64,000 bases of DNA from Eubacteriales bacterium (GCA_030524745.1 JAUNGC010000020.1:1-64000), one strand, 5' to 3'; positions 35,714-45,648 are shown, numbered from the stretch's first letter. Made by a program: numbers and translations. The notes: generated by a model from the sequence alone, not told the origin.

Positions 35714-36308
35714 GACAATTATTTTTGATATCGGAAATGTGCTCGCCGGTTTTGACTGGCGCAGCTTTTACGGAAAACAGGGATATGACGATGCGATGGT
35801 TGCGCGTCTGGGACGGGCGACGGTGCAAAGCGACGACTGGAAAGAATATGACAGAGGATGCGTCAGCGATGAAGGCATGATCGAACTGTTTGTGGAAAAC
35901 GATCCTGAAATTGAGAATGAAATCAGGACGGTGCTGGCGGACTTTCATGACCTTGTCACGCGGTATGATTATGCAATCCCATGGATCTGTGAATTGAAAA
36001 GGAAGGGATATCAGGTTCTGGTGCTGTCCAACTTTTCGGACAAAGCGTTAAAGGAATGCTGGAGCGCGTTGGATTTTCTGCCCTATGTGGACGGCGGAAT
36101 TCTTTCGTTTCAGGATAAACTCATCAAGCCTATGCCGGAAATTTATCATCTGATTCTGGGAAGATACCATCTGAAGGCGGAGGAATGTGTGTTTTTGGAT
36201 GATACGCAGGCAAACGTGGACGCCGCGAAGAAAGTCGGACTGCATTCTTTCCGTTTCGTGAACCGGCAGCAGGCGGAGGAAGAATTGAAGAAGCTGGGCG
36301 TCGAATGA
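35706..36308 (+). CDS. HAD superfamily phosphatase (subfamily IA, YihX-like)
   Basis: ATG 35706 overlaps the LysR gene end. The 200-residue protein has motif I FDIGNV, with the second Asp replaced by Asn as in YihX-type sugar phosphatases, motif II VLSNFS, a Lys in LIKPMPEIY and motif III FLDDTQANV. YihX dephosphorylates alpha-glucose-1-phosphate; the substrate here is unproven. A bidirectional terminator follows. Confidence 0.85.
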   Translation: MIKTIIFDIGNVLAGFDWRSFYGKQGYDDAMVARLGRATVQSDDWKEYDRGCVSDEGMIELFVENDPEIENEIRTVLADFHDLVTRYDYAIPWICELKRKGYQVLVLSNFSDKALKECWSALDFLPYVDGGILSFQDKLIKPMPEIYHLILGRYHLKAEECVFLDDTQANVDAAKKVGLHSFRFVNRQQAEEELKKLGVE

Positions 36309-36342
36309 CGGCCCCGGAGGTTTGATTGGAAAAAAGAACAGG

Positions 36343-36385
36343 AAAGCGCCGCAACAGGCCGGACAGGACTGTTGCGGCGCTTTTG
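36343..36385. terminator. Bidirectional terminator
   Basis: AAAGCGCCGCAACA (36343-36356) pairs perfectly with 36370-36383 across a 13-nt loop between converging genes; a T-rich tract follows on the minus-strand side. Confidence 0.85.
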
Positions 36386-36388
36386 GGA

Positions 36389-36691
36389 TTATTTGCGGCC
36401 ATCCGCCGCTTCTTTTTTGGCTTTTAACTCCTGTCTGCTCTTTTCGTCCATGTGATCCGGCCCGCCGATATCGAAGGAAGCCATCGTGTGGCGGTCTTTG
36501 AGTTTGCCGTACAGCCAGATATAGATCCATAAAAGGATGGGCAGGGCAATGGTTGCCACAAGACAGGCGCCGAACATTTTCTGCCAGCCCGGAAAGCTTG
36601 CCACAGCGCTGACGAGCGTCAGCACATAAAGCGCAGCGAGGATGACCACGCAGACGAGGGCGGCGATTTGTTTTGGGGTCTTTTTCTTCAT
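36389..36691 (-). CDS. Small two-helix membrane protein
   Basis: ATG at 36691 has AAAGGAG upstream on the minus strand (an in-frame ATG at 36763 lacks one); 100 residues. Two membrane helices (about 9-31 and 38-62) are followed by a charged tail with GGPDHMDEKSRQELK. No family recognised with certainty. Confidence 0.7.
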   Translation of the reverse strand: MKKKTPKQIAALVCVVILAALYVLTLVSAVASFPGWQKMFGACLVATIALPILLWIYIWLYGKLKDRHTMASFDIGGPDHMDEKSRQELKAKKEAADGRK

Positions 36692-36767
36692 GGGGAATAC
36701 TCCTTTGGCATAAACGAATCTGTTTCTTTCTATCAGAATAATGCGGAGAGATGGGTTTGTCAAATTG

Positions 36768-36813
36768 AAATGAAAAATGGGTTTGTTTTCAAATGAAAAA
36801 TGGGTTTGTTTTC
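36768..36813 (+). repeat. Perfect 23-bp tandem duplication
   Basis: The same 23-bp unit (starting AAATGAAAAATGGG, ending GTTTTC) occupies 36768-36790 and 36791-36813 exactly head to tail; a partial GATGGGTTTGT precedes it. Confidence 0.9.
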
Positions 36814-36820
36814 AAAATAC

Positions 36821-36865
36821 AATTCCGGGACATGCGGTCAGGTTTTCGCATGTCCCGGAATTTTT
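36821..36865. terminator. Orphan 16-bp hairpin
   Basis: AATTCCGGGACATGCG (36821-36836) pairs perfectly with 36847-36862 and continues TTT on the + strand. No + strand gene lies upstream before the converging terminator at 36343, so it ends an unseen transcript or has another role. Confidence 0.6.
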
Positions 36866-36882
36866 AGGGGAGGATAATAAAG

Positions 36883-36987
36883 TTGGTAAACATAGAAGCA
36901 ACCGATAAAGAAATTGGCCCTATGTCCGTCATCTGTATCATCAAAGGAGGGGGTTCCTTGACTATTTTAAGAATTCCCGGTTTGTGA
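36883..36987 (+). CDS. Possible 34-residue small protein (TTG start)
   Basis: TTG 36883 is preceded by GGGGAGG (36867-36873). The product would contain EATDKEIGPMSVICIIKGGG and end at TGA 36985. A second ribosome-binding-like AAAGGAGGG occurs inside at about 36943. No family recognised; chance is a real alternative. The rest of 36692-37142 holds only the duplication and hairpin listed separately. Confidence 0.25.
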   Translation: MVNIEATDKEIGPMSVICIIKGGGSLTILRIPGL

Positions 36988-37142
36988 GGTTTTATTCAAT
37001 TTCTGCGTAATTTTTCTGCTTGCACAAAAGCATGGGCTACGTTATAATGTCGTCAGATGCGGTTTATCACCGCAGAATTGGCATGTATTTTGGCTGGAAA
37101 GAACGGGAAGGATTCCCGGCAATAAAGTACGAGGTGAATGAT

Positions 37143-37649
37143 ATGGCATTATTGAAACAATGGCAGAAGATTGCTTATGACCAGCAGGAGGACAAGAACA
37201 AACTGCAGCAGTTCTGGGCGTCCTATTTTCAGATGGAAAAGGAAATCTATGCGCAGCTTTTAAAAAATCCGGATGAAGTTGTAAAAGGAACGGTAAAAGA
37301 ACTGGCGGATAAATATGATGTCAGCGTGATGACCATGACAGGTTTTCTGGACGGCATTAACGATAGTCTGGTGGAAGCGAATCCGATTGAGGAAATGGAA
37401 GAAGACACCGTTGTGAATCTCGGATTTGATAAGGCGCTTCTGTATAAGAATATGGTGGCTGCAGATGCCGACTGGCTTTATAATCTGGAAGAGTGGAATG
37501 ACATTTTTGACGAAGAGACCAGAAAAGAACTGTACAAGGAACAGAAACGTTCCACCACGATCGTGAAGGATGCGAAGGTTTATCCCAACGATCCCTGTCC
37601 CTGCGGCAGCGGCAAGAAATATAAGAAATGCTGTGGTAAAAACAAATAA
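37143..37649 (+). CDS. SEC-C motif protein
   Basis: ATG 37143 follows GAGGTG; 168 residues. The helical N-terminal part is unassigned; the last ~20 residues form the SEC-C zinc motif [14 protein letters not shown], as at the SecA C-terminus. Such small SEC-C proteins have no settled role. It is a single-gene unit ended by a clear terminator. Confidence 0.85.
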   Translation: MALLKQWQKIAYDQQEDKNKLQQFWASYFQMEKEIYAQLLKNPDEVVKGTVKELADKYDVSVMTMTGFLDGINDSLVEANPIEEMEEDTVVNLGFDKALLYKNMVAADADWLYNLEEWNDIFDEETRKELYKEQKRSTTIVKDAKVYPNDPCPCGSGKKYKKCCGKNK

Positions 37650-37702
37650 GGATTGTAGTTCGCAGTTATGAAACGTGTAGATTGACCGATCCAGGTAAAA
37701 TG

Positions 37703-37737
37703 ACAGAACAAGGCGGAGCGTCTTGTTCTGTTTTTTA
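37703..37737 (+). terminator. Intrinsic terminator of the SEC-C gene
   Basis: ACAGAACAAG (37703-37712) pairs with CTTGTTCTGT (37722-37731), followed by T5. Confidence 0.9.
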
Positions 37738-37797
37738 CATACGGAAACGATTCCGGGCGGCTCGAAACGCCCGGCATTTTACAAAGGAAGGGGGGAG

Positions 37798-38253
37798 ATG
37801 GAAATGGAGAGCAGAGTGGAGACGGCGGGGAATTTGTTTGAATCCGGCTTTAACTGCGCCCAGTCCGTGTTTGCAGCCTATGCGGATCTGTTCGGCATGG
37901 ATCGGGAAACGGCTTTGAAGCTTTCCTGTCCCATGGGCGGCGGTATGGGGCGGATGAGAGAGGTTTGCGGCGCTGTTTCGGCGATGTCCATGCTGTCCGG
38001 TTTAAAAGGCGGCAATACGGACCCGCACGATGAAGAGGCCAAAAGGGCAGCTTACGAGATTGTGAGAAAGATGGCGCAGGCCTTTAAGGAGGAAAATCAA
38101 ACGATTATCTGCCGGGAACTTCTTGGGATTTCCGGGATGGAGAAAAGCGCTACGCCTTCTGAAAGGACGGAAAGCTATTATGCTTCCAGGCCCTGTAAAG
38201 GGCTTGTATGCTGTGCTGCCCGGATCGTGGAAAAATACCTGTTGGAGGAATGA
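37798..38253 (+). CDS. C_GCAxxG_C_C family protein
   Basis: ATG 37798 (or 37804 in frame) follows the purine-rich AAGGAAGGGGGG; 151 residues. The family cysteine pattern is present: NCAQSV, CPMGGGMG, then REVCGAVS (the GCAxxG-like core) and a C-terminal CKGLVCC pair. It probably binds a metal or cluster; often found near redox proteins, but not here. Confidence 0.85.
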   Translation: MEMESRVETAGNLFESGFNCAQSVFAAYADLFGMDRETALKLSCPMGGGMGRMREVCGAVSAMSMLSGLKGGNTDPHDEEAKRAAYEIVRKMAQAFKEENQTIICRELLGISGMEKSATPSERTESYYASRPCKGLVCCAARIVEKYLLEE

Positions 38254-38388
38254 TTTTACCGGATATCAAAGGACAAAACAGAATCACAAATTTGAGCAAA
38301 TATTCACACAAAAAGCAGTGGAAAAGAGGGGCGGCTTTTTTTATAATTAGAATAGCAAAGTGCGAAAACTGTCAGGGAGGGCAAATGA

Positions 38389-40776
38389 ATGCAGTACGGA
38401 CATTTTGACAATGAAAAACGGGAGTATGTGATCGACAGAGTGGATCTGCCGACGTCCTGGACCAACTATATCGGCCTGAAGAATATGTGTGCGGTCATGA
38501 ATCACACAGCAGGCGGATATATGTTTTACAAATCCCCGGAGTATCACCGGATCACCCGCTTCAGAGCGAATGCGGTGCCGATGGACAGGCCGGGACATTA
38601 TGTATATATCCGTGATAATGACGATAAGGATTACTGGAGTATTTCCTGGCAGCCGGTGGGCAAGCCGCTGGATCAGGCGAAATATACCTGCCGCCATGGC
38701 ATGTCCTATACCGTATATGAGGCGGAGTACAGCAAGATTAAGGCGAGCCAGACGCTTGTGATTCCGCTGGAGGATGCGGTGGAACTCTGGGATGTGAAGA
38801 TTAAGAACGAGGATGACAAACCGAGAAATTTAAGCGTTTTTTCTTACTGCGAGTTGTCTTTTCATCACATCACGATTGACAATCAGAATTATCAGATGAG
38901 TCTTTACTGCGCCGGTTCTTCTTATGAGGATGGCATTATTGAACTGGATCTTTTCTATGAAGAATTCGGTTTCCAGTATTTTGCAGGCAATTTTGAGCCG
39001 GATGGTTTTGACTGCTTAAGAGACAGCTTCCTGGGCGATTACCATACGGAAGATAATCCGGTGGCGGTGGAGAACGGGCAGTGCAGCGGTTCCTATGAAC
39101 TGGGGAATAATCACTGCGGTTCTCTGCAGAAGAATATTACGCTGGCGCCCGGCGAAGAAGTTCGCCTCGTTTTCATGCTGGGCGAAGGAAGAAGAGAAGT
39201 TGGACAGAGAATGCGCGAAAAGTACAGCGATCCGGCGGCCGTTGATGAAGTTTATGCGCAACTGAAAGCGTACTGGAATGATAAATTTGATAAACTTCAG
39301 ATTCACACCCCGAACGAGGGTATGAATACTTTGATTAATACGTGGACCCTGTATCAGTCCGAAATCAACGTCATGTTTTCAAGATTCGCTTCTTTTATCG
39401 AAGTGGGCGGGAGAACAGGCCTTGGTTACAGGGATACCGCGCAGGATGCGATGACCATTCCCCATTCCAATCCGGGCAAATGCAGGCAAAGGTTGGAAGA
39501 ACTTTTAAGAGGTCTTGTATCCGAAGGTTACGGGCTGCATTTGTTCCAGCCGGAGTGGTTTTTACCGGACAACGAGGTCAAACCTTTTAAATCCCCAACT
39601 GTCGTCCCTACGCCGAACAGGGCCGATATGATACATGGTCTCGCTGATGCCTGCTCCGATGATGCGCTCTGGCTGGTGTCCTCCTTGGTGGAGTACATTA
39701 AAGAAACCGGCGAATTTGATTTCGTGGATGAAGTGATTACATATGCCGACGGCGGGGAAGGCACCGTTTACGAGCATCTGAAAAAGATTCTGGATTTCTC
39801 CACCAGAATGGTGGGCGCGACAGGCATCTGCAAAGGTCTTCGGGCTGACTGGAACGACTGTCTGAATCTGGGCGGCGGCGAAAGCGCGATGGTCTCCTTC
39901 CTGCATTACTGGGCGCTGAACAATTTCATTGAACTGGCGCAGTATCTGGGACGCACGGACGATGTGGAGAAATATACGGAAGTTGCGGCGAAAGTAAAAG
40001 AGGTCTGCAATACGGAACTGTGGGACGGCGAGTGGTATATCCGCGGCATCACGAAAAACGGACGGAAGATCGGCACGAAAGAGGATAAAGAAGGAAAGGT
40101 GCATCTGGAGTCCAACTCCTGGGCGGTTCTTTCCGGAGCGGCGGATCCCGAAAAGGGAAAAATGGCAATGGACGCCGTGGACAAGTATCTGTACACGCCT
40201 TACGGCATCATGCTGAACGCGCCTTCTTATACCGTGCCGGACGACGATATCGGCTTTGTGACCAGGGTGTATCCCGGCCTGAAAGAGAACGGTTCCATTT
40301 TCTCCCATCCCAATCCCTGGGCGTGGGCGGCGGAATGTGTGCTGGGCCGCGGCGACCGTGCGATGAAGTATTATGATGCGCTTTGTCCATATTGGCAGAA
40401 TGATAAAATTGAAATCAGAAGAGCGGAGCCTTACTCCTATTGCCAGTTTATTTCAGGCAAAGATCACAGCAGGTTCGGCTGGGCGCACCATCCGTTTATG
40501 ACAGGAAGCGGCGGCTGGTCTTATTTCTCCGCTACGAGATATATGCTGGGCGTGCGGCCGCAGTTTGATTCGCTCACAATTGATCCCTGTATTCCGGCGG
40601 ACTGGAAAGAATTTTCCATGAGCCGTGAATGGAGAGGCGCAAAGTTTGAGATTGAGGTGACAAATCCGGACGGTTCCATGAAAGGCGTAAAGGAACTTTA
40701 TCTGGATGGCGAAAAAGTGGAACAGATCCCGGTTTGCCCGGCAGGCAGCAGACATGTGGTTAAGGTTGTGATGTAG
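38389..40776 (+). CDS. GH94 cellobiose phosphorylase-type enzyme
   Basis: ATG 38389 follows AGGGAGG; 795 residues. Family GH94 enzymes cleave beta-glucosides with phosphate; closest to cellobiose phosphorylases, giving glucose and alpha-glucose-1-phosphate. The catalytic-acid motif RADWNDCLNLGGGES places the acid at Asp490, and AEPYSYCQFISG, HHPFMTGSGGWSYFSATRY and the C-terminal IDPCIPADW are typical. No signal peptide, so intracellular cellobiose is the likely substrate. The phosphohexomutase gene follows by 9 bp, completing conversion of glucose-1-phosphate to glycolysis. Confidence 0.92.
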   Translation: MQYGHFDNEKREYVIDRVDLPTSWTNYIGLKNMCAVMNHTAGGYMFYKSPEYHRITRFRANAVPMDRPGHYVYIRDNDDKDYWSISWQPVGKPLDQAKYTCRHGMSYTVYEAEYSKIKASQTLVIPLEDAVELWDVKIKNEDDKPRNLSVFSYCELSFHHITIDNQNYQMSLYCAGSSYEDGIIELDLFYEEFGFQYFAGNFEPDGFDCLRDSFLGDYHTEDNPVAVENGQCSGSYELGNNHCGSLQKNITLAPGEEVRLVFMLGEGRREVGQRMREKYSDPAAVDEVYAQLKAYWNDKFDKLQIHTPNEGMNTLINTWTLYQSEINVMFSRFASFIEVGGRTGLGYRDTAQDAMTIPHSNPGKCRQRLEELLRGLVSEGYGLHLFQPEWFLPDNEVKPFKSPTVVPTPNRADMIHGLADACSDDALWLVSSLVEYIKETGEFDFVDEVITYADGGEGTVYEHLKKILDFSTRMVGATGICKGLRADWNDCLNLGGGESAMVSFLHYWALNNFIELAQYLGRTDDVEKYTEVAAKVKEVCNTELWDGEWYIRGITKNGRKIGTKEDKEGKVHLESNSWAVLSGAADPEKGKMAMDAVDKYLYTPYGIMLNAPSYTVPDDDIGFVTRVYPGLKENGSIFSHPNPWAWAAECVLGRGDRAMKYYDALCPYWQNDKIEIRRAEPYSYCQFISGKDHSRFGWAHHPFMTGSGGWSYFSATRYMLGVRPQFDSLTIDPCIPADWKEFSMSREWRGAKFEIEVTNPDGSMKGVKELYLDGEKVEQIPVCPAGSRHVVKVVM

Positions 40777-40785
40777 GAGGAGCAT

Positions 40786-42201
40786 ATGGTTAAGTTTGGT
40801 ACAGGCGGTTGGAGAGCCGTCATTGGAGATGAGTTTACAAAAGCGAATATCCAGCTTTTGTCAAAAGCGCTGTGCGAGAAAATGAAACGGGAAGGCGTTG
40901 CCGATAAAGGCATTGTGCTCGGTTATGACAGACGTTTCCTGGCGAAGGAAGCAATGCAATGGGCAGGCGAGGTTTTTGCAGCGGAAGGCATTCACGCCGC
41001 TCTGGTGAACAAATCGTCACCGACGCCGCTGGTCATGTTTTATGTGATGAAGCATGATCTCCCTTACGGCATGATGATTACGGCAAGCCACAATCCGGCG
41101 ATTTACAACGGCATTAAGGTATTTACGGCAGGCGGCAGAGACGCGGATGAAGTGCAGACGCATCAGATTGAAGAAATCATTGAGACGCTGAAGCCGGAAG
41201 ACGTGCATGAGATGGAGTATGAAGCGGCCAAAGCTGCAGGACTGATTGAAGAAATTTATCCGCTCAATGAATATCTGGATAATATTATAGACGCGGTGGA
41301 TATGCAGGCGATCCGTGACGCAAGACTGAAAATTGCGCTGGATCCCATGTACGGCGTCAGCGAGACGTCTTTGAAGACCATTTTGCTGACAGCAAGATGT
41401 GAAGTGGAGACGATTCATGAAAGACATGATACGTTGTTCGGCGGGAAACTGCCGGCGCCCAATGCTTCTACGCTGCGTCCTTTGCAGAACTTTGTGCTGG
41501 ATGCGCATTGCGATATCGGCATTGCGACGGACGGCGACGCGGACCGTCTCGGCGTTATCGACGATACCGGGCGTTTCCTGCATCCCAATGATATCCTCGT
41601 TTTGCTGTATTACTACCTTGTAAAATATAAAGGCTGGAAAGGGCCGGTAGTCCGCAATATCTGTACCACGCACATGCTGGATAAGGTGGCGGAACAGTTC
41701 GGGGAAAAATGCTACGAGGTGCCCGTAGGGTTTAAGCATATTTCGGCGAAGATGAACGAAACCGATGCGGTAATCGGCGGCGAGTCCTCCGGCGGCCTGA
41801 CCGTAAGGGGACATATCAAAGGAAAAGACGGCGTTTACGCGGCTTCCCTGCTGGTGGAAATGATCGCTGTGACCGGCAAGAAGCTGTCTGAAATCTATAA
41901 GGATATCGAAGCGGAATGCGGTTCCATTCATATGGAAGAGCGCGATTATAAGTTCACACAGGAGAAGAAAGAGGAAGTCCATAAGATCCTGATGGTGGAT
42001 AAAAAGATTCCGGAACTTCCGTTTGCAGTGGACCATGTTTCCTATCTGGATGGAAGTAAGGTTTACTTTGAAAACGGCGGATGGGTCGTTGCCAGATTCT
42101 CCGGCACGGAACCGCTGATCCGTATTTTCTGTGAGATGCCCGACGCCGCACAGGCAAAAACCGTGAGCGAAATTTATGAGGATTTCCTGGATTTAAAATG
42201 A
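40786..42201 (+). CDS. Phosphoglucomutase/phosphomannomutase
   Basis: ATG 40786 follows TAGGAGGAG; 471 residues. The alpha-phosphohexomutase motifs are present: catalytic Ser in TASHNPAIYNGIK, metal loop DGDADRLG, sugar-binding GGESSGG and phosphate-binding RFSGTEPLIR. Its position behind the GH94 gene argues for glucose-1-phosphate to glucose-6-phosphate. A terminator follows. Confidence 0.93.
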   Translation: MVKFGTGGWRAVIGDEFTKANIQLLSKALCEKMKREGVADKGIVLGYDRRFLAKEAMQWAGEVFAAEGIHAALVNKSSPTPLVMFYVMKHDLPYGMMITASHNPAIYNGIKVFTAGGRDADEVQTHQIEEIIETLKPEDVHEMEYEAAKAAGLIEEIYPLNEYLDNIIDAVDMQAIRDARLKIALDPMYGVSETSLKTILLTARCEVETIHERHDTLFGGKLPAPNASTLRPLQNFVLDAHCDIGIATDGDADRLGVIDDTGRFLHPNDILVLLYYYLVKYKGWKGPVVRNICTTHMLDKVAEQFGEKCYEVPVGFKHISAKMNETDAVIGGESSGGLTVRGHIKGKDGVYAASLLVEMIAVTGKKLSEIYKDIEAECGSIHMEERDYKFTQEKKEEVHKILMVDKKIPELPFAVDHVSYLDGSKVYFENGGWVVARFSGTEPLIRIFCEMPDAAQAKTVSEIYEDFLDLK

Positions 42202-42282
42202 TGCGTTGATATCGTCTGTTTTTGGAATGCCGGCGCGTCGGACAAAAAGGAAGGCCGCGGAGTGAACAAATAGGAAAGACGG

Positions 42283-42320
42283 AAAGGATTGCGTGTAAAT
42301 TGTGCATGCAATCCTTTTTT
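42283..42320 (+). terminator. Terminator of the phosphorylase-mutase operon
   Basis: AAAGGATTGC (42283-42292) pairs with GCAATCCTTT (42308-42317), followed by T3 beyond the stem (T6 in all). Confidence 0.85.
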
Positions 42321-42365
42321 ATGTTATACTGAGAATATCATTTCTGGGATGCGCGGGGGAAAATT

Positions 42366-44150
42366 ATGAGAAGCGGAAAAATGAAAAAGACTTTGGAAAA
42401 CAAAATACAGTCAAAAAAGAGAAAAAGCAGGAAAGATCCCAAAAAGCTGAACGTCGGCATTTTCAAACTGCTCGTTTTCGGATGGCTTTTGCCTCTGACA
42501 ATTATGAGCATCACGATTTTCTTTTTTGTCTCACAGAAGATGGTTGAACAGACGGAAAATGAAATTCAGGATTCCACAGAAACGGCGGTGGACATCTGCG
42601 GCATGAGAATCAATGCTTCCATACAGTCATCCAGAGACGCTTCCTATATTCCGAAGATCAGGCAATACTGGAAGAATTATCTGATTGACGGCAACGGGCA
42701 GAAGCTATATGACGGCGTTTATGAATTCCTTTCTCAAATGTATAAGTATGACGAGAATTTTCTCAACACAATCGTGTACTTCTGGAGAATGCCGAATAAA
42801 TATTTTTATACCTCCAGCAATACGTCGAGCGCGGACTATGACAGTGTGCTTTTCTTTACGGAGAGCGCCATGACGGAGGTGGACGAACTGGCGAAGACGC
42901 TGGATACCCGGATCGGATTTCTCTGTGTGGAAGATCATCTTTATCTTGTCAGGAATATTGTGGATAAGGATTTTACGCCTCTGGCGACCATCGTCATGGA
43001 ATTGGACAAGAATGTGATTTTTCAAAGCCTGAAGGGAATTGGCTGGTATGAAGATGCGTGCGTTTTTATAGACGGCGAGTGCGTTTATCAGGGAAATGGG
43101 AATGCATTGGAACTGGTTCATGATATGAAACCGGACGAGAAGAAGAGGAGCGTTTATCATGAAGAGAGCAGACACGCTTTTGTGTGCCGGACCAAAATGC
43201 TGGAAGATCATGAGATCCGCTATGCAGTGCAGTTAAATTATGAAGCGATTCATTATGAAAGAAATTCCATGATATTGCTCGTCATACTGGTACTTTTGTT
43301 CTCGGTTCCGCTGATCGGAATCATTGTCTGGTTTCTTTACAGCCATGTTACGAATCCTGTGAAGCGTCTCGTCGTATCCGCACATGAGATCGAACAGGGA
43401 AATTTCGGATATCAGATCGAATCGGAGGAAAAGAGCGAAGAGTTTGCGTATCTGACAGGCGCGTTTAACAGCATGTCGGATAAACTGAAAAACCAGTTTG
43501 AACAGATATACCTGGAAGAACTGGCCTTAAAGGATGCGGATATTAAAGCGCTTCAATCTCAGATCAATCCGCACTTCCTGAACAATACGCTGGAAATTAT
43601 CAACTGGGAAGCCAGAATGAACGGCAATGAAAAGGTGAGCAGCATGATCGAAGCCCTATCGACCATGCTGGAAGCCACTTTAAACCGCAAGCGGCAGGCG
43701 ATGATCCCTTTGTCAGAAGAATTACAGTATGTGGATGCTTATTGCTACATTATCAAGCAGCGATTCGGAGATAAGCTGCAGTTTGAAAGAGAGATCGATG
43801 AGAATCTGATGAAGGAAGGCGTGCCCCGACTCATCATTCAGCCGATCATTGAAAATGCGGTGGAACATGGGCTCTGCGGCCGGAAGGGGAAGATCGGAAT
43901 CCGGATTTACAGAGAGCAGAATATGATGAAGATCGAAATTGTGAACGACGGGGAACTGACGCTTCGGGATAAAGAGAAAATCAACAGACTGCTCAATTAT
44001 GACGGAGATGCGGATAAGTCGGTGAGTTTGGGAATTCGTAACGTTAACAGGAGGTTGAAGATTATTTATGGACCTGAGTGCGGTCTGACGGTGGAGAACG
44101 ATAAAGAGGAGCGGACAGTCAGCACGCTTACGGTCCGGATACGCCGCTGA
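42366..44150 (+). CDS. YesM-type (LytS family) sensor histidine kinase
   Basis: ATG 42366 has GGGGGA upstream; 594 residues. A basic N-terminus, membrane helix (about 35-55), a ~245-residue extracellular sensor, second helix (about 302-326), HAMP, and a His_kinase domain with phospho-acceptor His403 in QINPHFLNNTLE, followed by an ATPase region with ENAVEHGL. Usually these kinases control sugar uptake with a YesN partner. Here a solute-binding lipoprotein gene stands between kinase and regulator. Confidence 0.93.
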   Translation: MRSGKMKKTLENKIQSKKRKSRKDPKKLNVGIFKLLVFGWLLPLTIMSITIFFFVSQKMVEQTENEIQDSTETAVDICGMRINASIQSSRDASYIPKIRQYWKNYLIDGNGQKLYDGVYEFLSQMYKYDENFLNTIVYFWRMPNKYFYTSSNTSSADYDSVLFFTESAMTEVDELAKTLDTRIGFLCVEDHLYLVRNIVDKDFTPLATIVMELDKNVIFQSLKGIGWYEDACVFIDGECVYQGNGNALELVHDMKPDEKKRSVYHEESRHAFVCRTKMLEDHEIRYAVQLNYEAIHYERNSMILLVILVLLFSVPLIGIIVWFLYSHVTNPVKRLVVSAHEIEQGNFGYQIESEEKSEEFAYLTGAFNSMSDKLKNQFEQIYLEELALKDADIKALQSQINPHFLNNTLEIINWEARMNGNEKVSSMIEALSTMLEATLNRKRQAMIPLSEELQYVDAYCYIIKQRFGDKLQFEREIDENLMKEGVPRLIIQPIIENAVEHGLCGRKGKIGIRIYREQNMMKIEIVNDGELTLRDKEKINRLLNYDGDADKSVSLGIRNVNRRLKIIYGPECGLTVENDKEERTVSTLTVRIRR

Positions 44151-44252
44151 GGTTCACAATTTAAAGCAAATAATCGCAACACAGATCATGTCGTCAAAAA
44201 AAAACTTATTATATGATAATAATATGCCATATTAGTTGGGAGGGTTCCATAG

Positions 44253-45641
44253 ATGACAAAAAAATTACTGGCAATGGTTCTGACATGCGTCATGACGGGC
44301 TCTCTTGCTGCATGTAACAGCGGCGCCGCGGCGCCGCCTGCGACAGAGGCTGAAATGCAAGCGGATATATTGGAGGAAGAAGATACAGAAAAACCGGAAA
44401 ATATTGCGGTAGGCAGCGTGAAAAATATCGTTGTGGAAGCGGGGACGGAACTGAAGATAACAACGACTTATGGTACCGAAGAGCCAAAGGCGGAACTGTA
44501 TCGCCATGCGGTACAGGAATGGATGAAAAAGACGGGCTGTATTGTGCAGGACTCCTCTGCAACTGCGGATGAGATGATGAAATCGCATGTGATTGCCGAC
44601 TTTGAGGCGGGCGCGGAGGCGGATGTTCTTTTCTGGTTTACCGGAAACGATGCGAATCCTTTTATAGAGGCCGACAGGGTGGTCTCCATTGAGGAAATCA
44701 GAACGGTATATCCGGATTATGCGCAGAATATGAAGGAAAGCATGCTGGACGCGACGGCGTCTCCTGCAGACGGCGTATCCTATGCGGTTCCTTTTTACGG
44801 ATATTGGGAAGGTCTGTATGTGAATAAGAAGGTCTGCGAGGCGGCGGGTGTTGAAATTCCGGGAGCGGATACGACGTGGAAGGAATTTCTGGAAATCTGT
44901 CAGCAGATTAAAGACGCGGGATTTACGCCGATTGCGGTATCTTTGGCAAAGGAACCTCATTACTGGTTTGAATTTGCCGTTTATAATCATACTTCTCCCG
45001 GCACGCACAACACCGTTCCTGTAACAATCGATGATTCGACGGGACGCGCGTGGGTGGAAGGACTTCAGGATATCAAGGATTTGTACCAACGCGGCTTTTT
45101 ATCGGCAAACGCCAATACCGCGGAGGCGTCGGAAGTGTTCCGCAGCTTTATTGACGGAAAATGCGCCTTCTATTTAGACGGTTCCTGGAAAGCCGGCGCG
45201 GTGACGGATGAAGAAGGAAACGCTGAGAACTTTACAGTTACTTATGTGCCGGGCGCGAGGGAGCGGAAGGCGACGGATATTATCGGAGGATTGTCTTCCG
45301 GCTGGTATATTTCAAGAAAAGCATGGAATGATGAGCAGAAGCGCGCCGCAGCAGTTTCGTTTATCACGGATATTACGGCGGATGAGAGCGTTTCCGTATT
45401 TGCAGGCGTTTCGGCGACCGCGTTGAAAAACGGAGCGGAACTGGATAAGAGCACATTGAATCAGGTTCAGATCGATTCGCTGGATATGACGGGCGGCGCT
45501 ACCGCAGTGACCGGGGCGGTACAGGATCTCATGACCCAGAATCAGAGGGCGCCGATTTTTGAACATATGCCGGAAATCGTAACGGGGGAAATATCGATAG
45601 AGATGGCGGTACAACAGGTAATTGATAAGCTTGTGGAATAA
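44253..45641 (+). CDS. Extracellular solute-binding lipoprotein (family 1, sugar type)
   Basis: ATG 44253 follows GGGAGGG; 462 residues. Lipoprotein signal ending SLAAC (Cys21). The mature part is a MalE-like family-1 binding fold (VPFYGYWEGLYVNKKV, ISRKAWNDEQKRAA). No permease or ATPase gene is near, and it is encoded between a YesM kinase and a YesN regulator, so it may serve as the ligand-sensing partner of the kinase rather than as a transporter part. Ligand possibly an oligosaccharide such as cellobiose, judging by the upstream operon; this is inference. Confidence 0.88.
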   Translation: MTKKLLAMVLTCVMTGSLAACNSGAAAPPATEAEMQADILEEEDTEKPENIAVGSVKNIVVEAGTELKITTTYGTEEPKAELYRHAVQEWMKKTGCIVQDSSATADEMMKSHVIADFEAGAEADVLFWFTGNDANPFIEADRVVSIEEIRTVYPDYAQNMKESMLDATASPADGVSYAVPFYGYWEGLYVNKKVCEAAGVEIPGADTTWKEFLEICQQIKDAGFTPIAVSLAKEPHYWFEFAVYNHTSPGTHNTVPVTIDDSTGRAWVEGLQDIKDLYQRGFLSANANTAEASEVFRSFIDGKCAFYLDGSWKAGAVTDEEGNAENFTVTYVPGARERKATDIIGGLSSGWYISRKAWNDEQKRAAAVSFITDITADESVSVFAGVSATALKNGAELDKSTLNQVQIDSLDMTGGATAVTGAVQDLMTQNQRAPIFEHMPEIVTGEISIEMAVQQVIDKLVE

Positions 45642-45648
45642 GAAGGGG

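Noticed and set aside
36768..36813. CRISPR array
   Set aside because: The two 23-bp units are directly adjacent with no spacers; no cas genes are present in the window.
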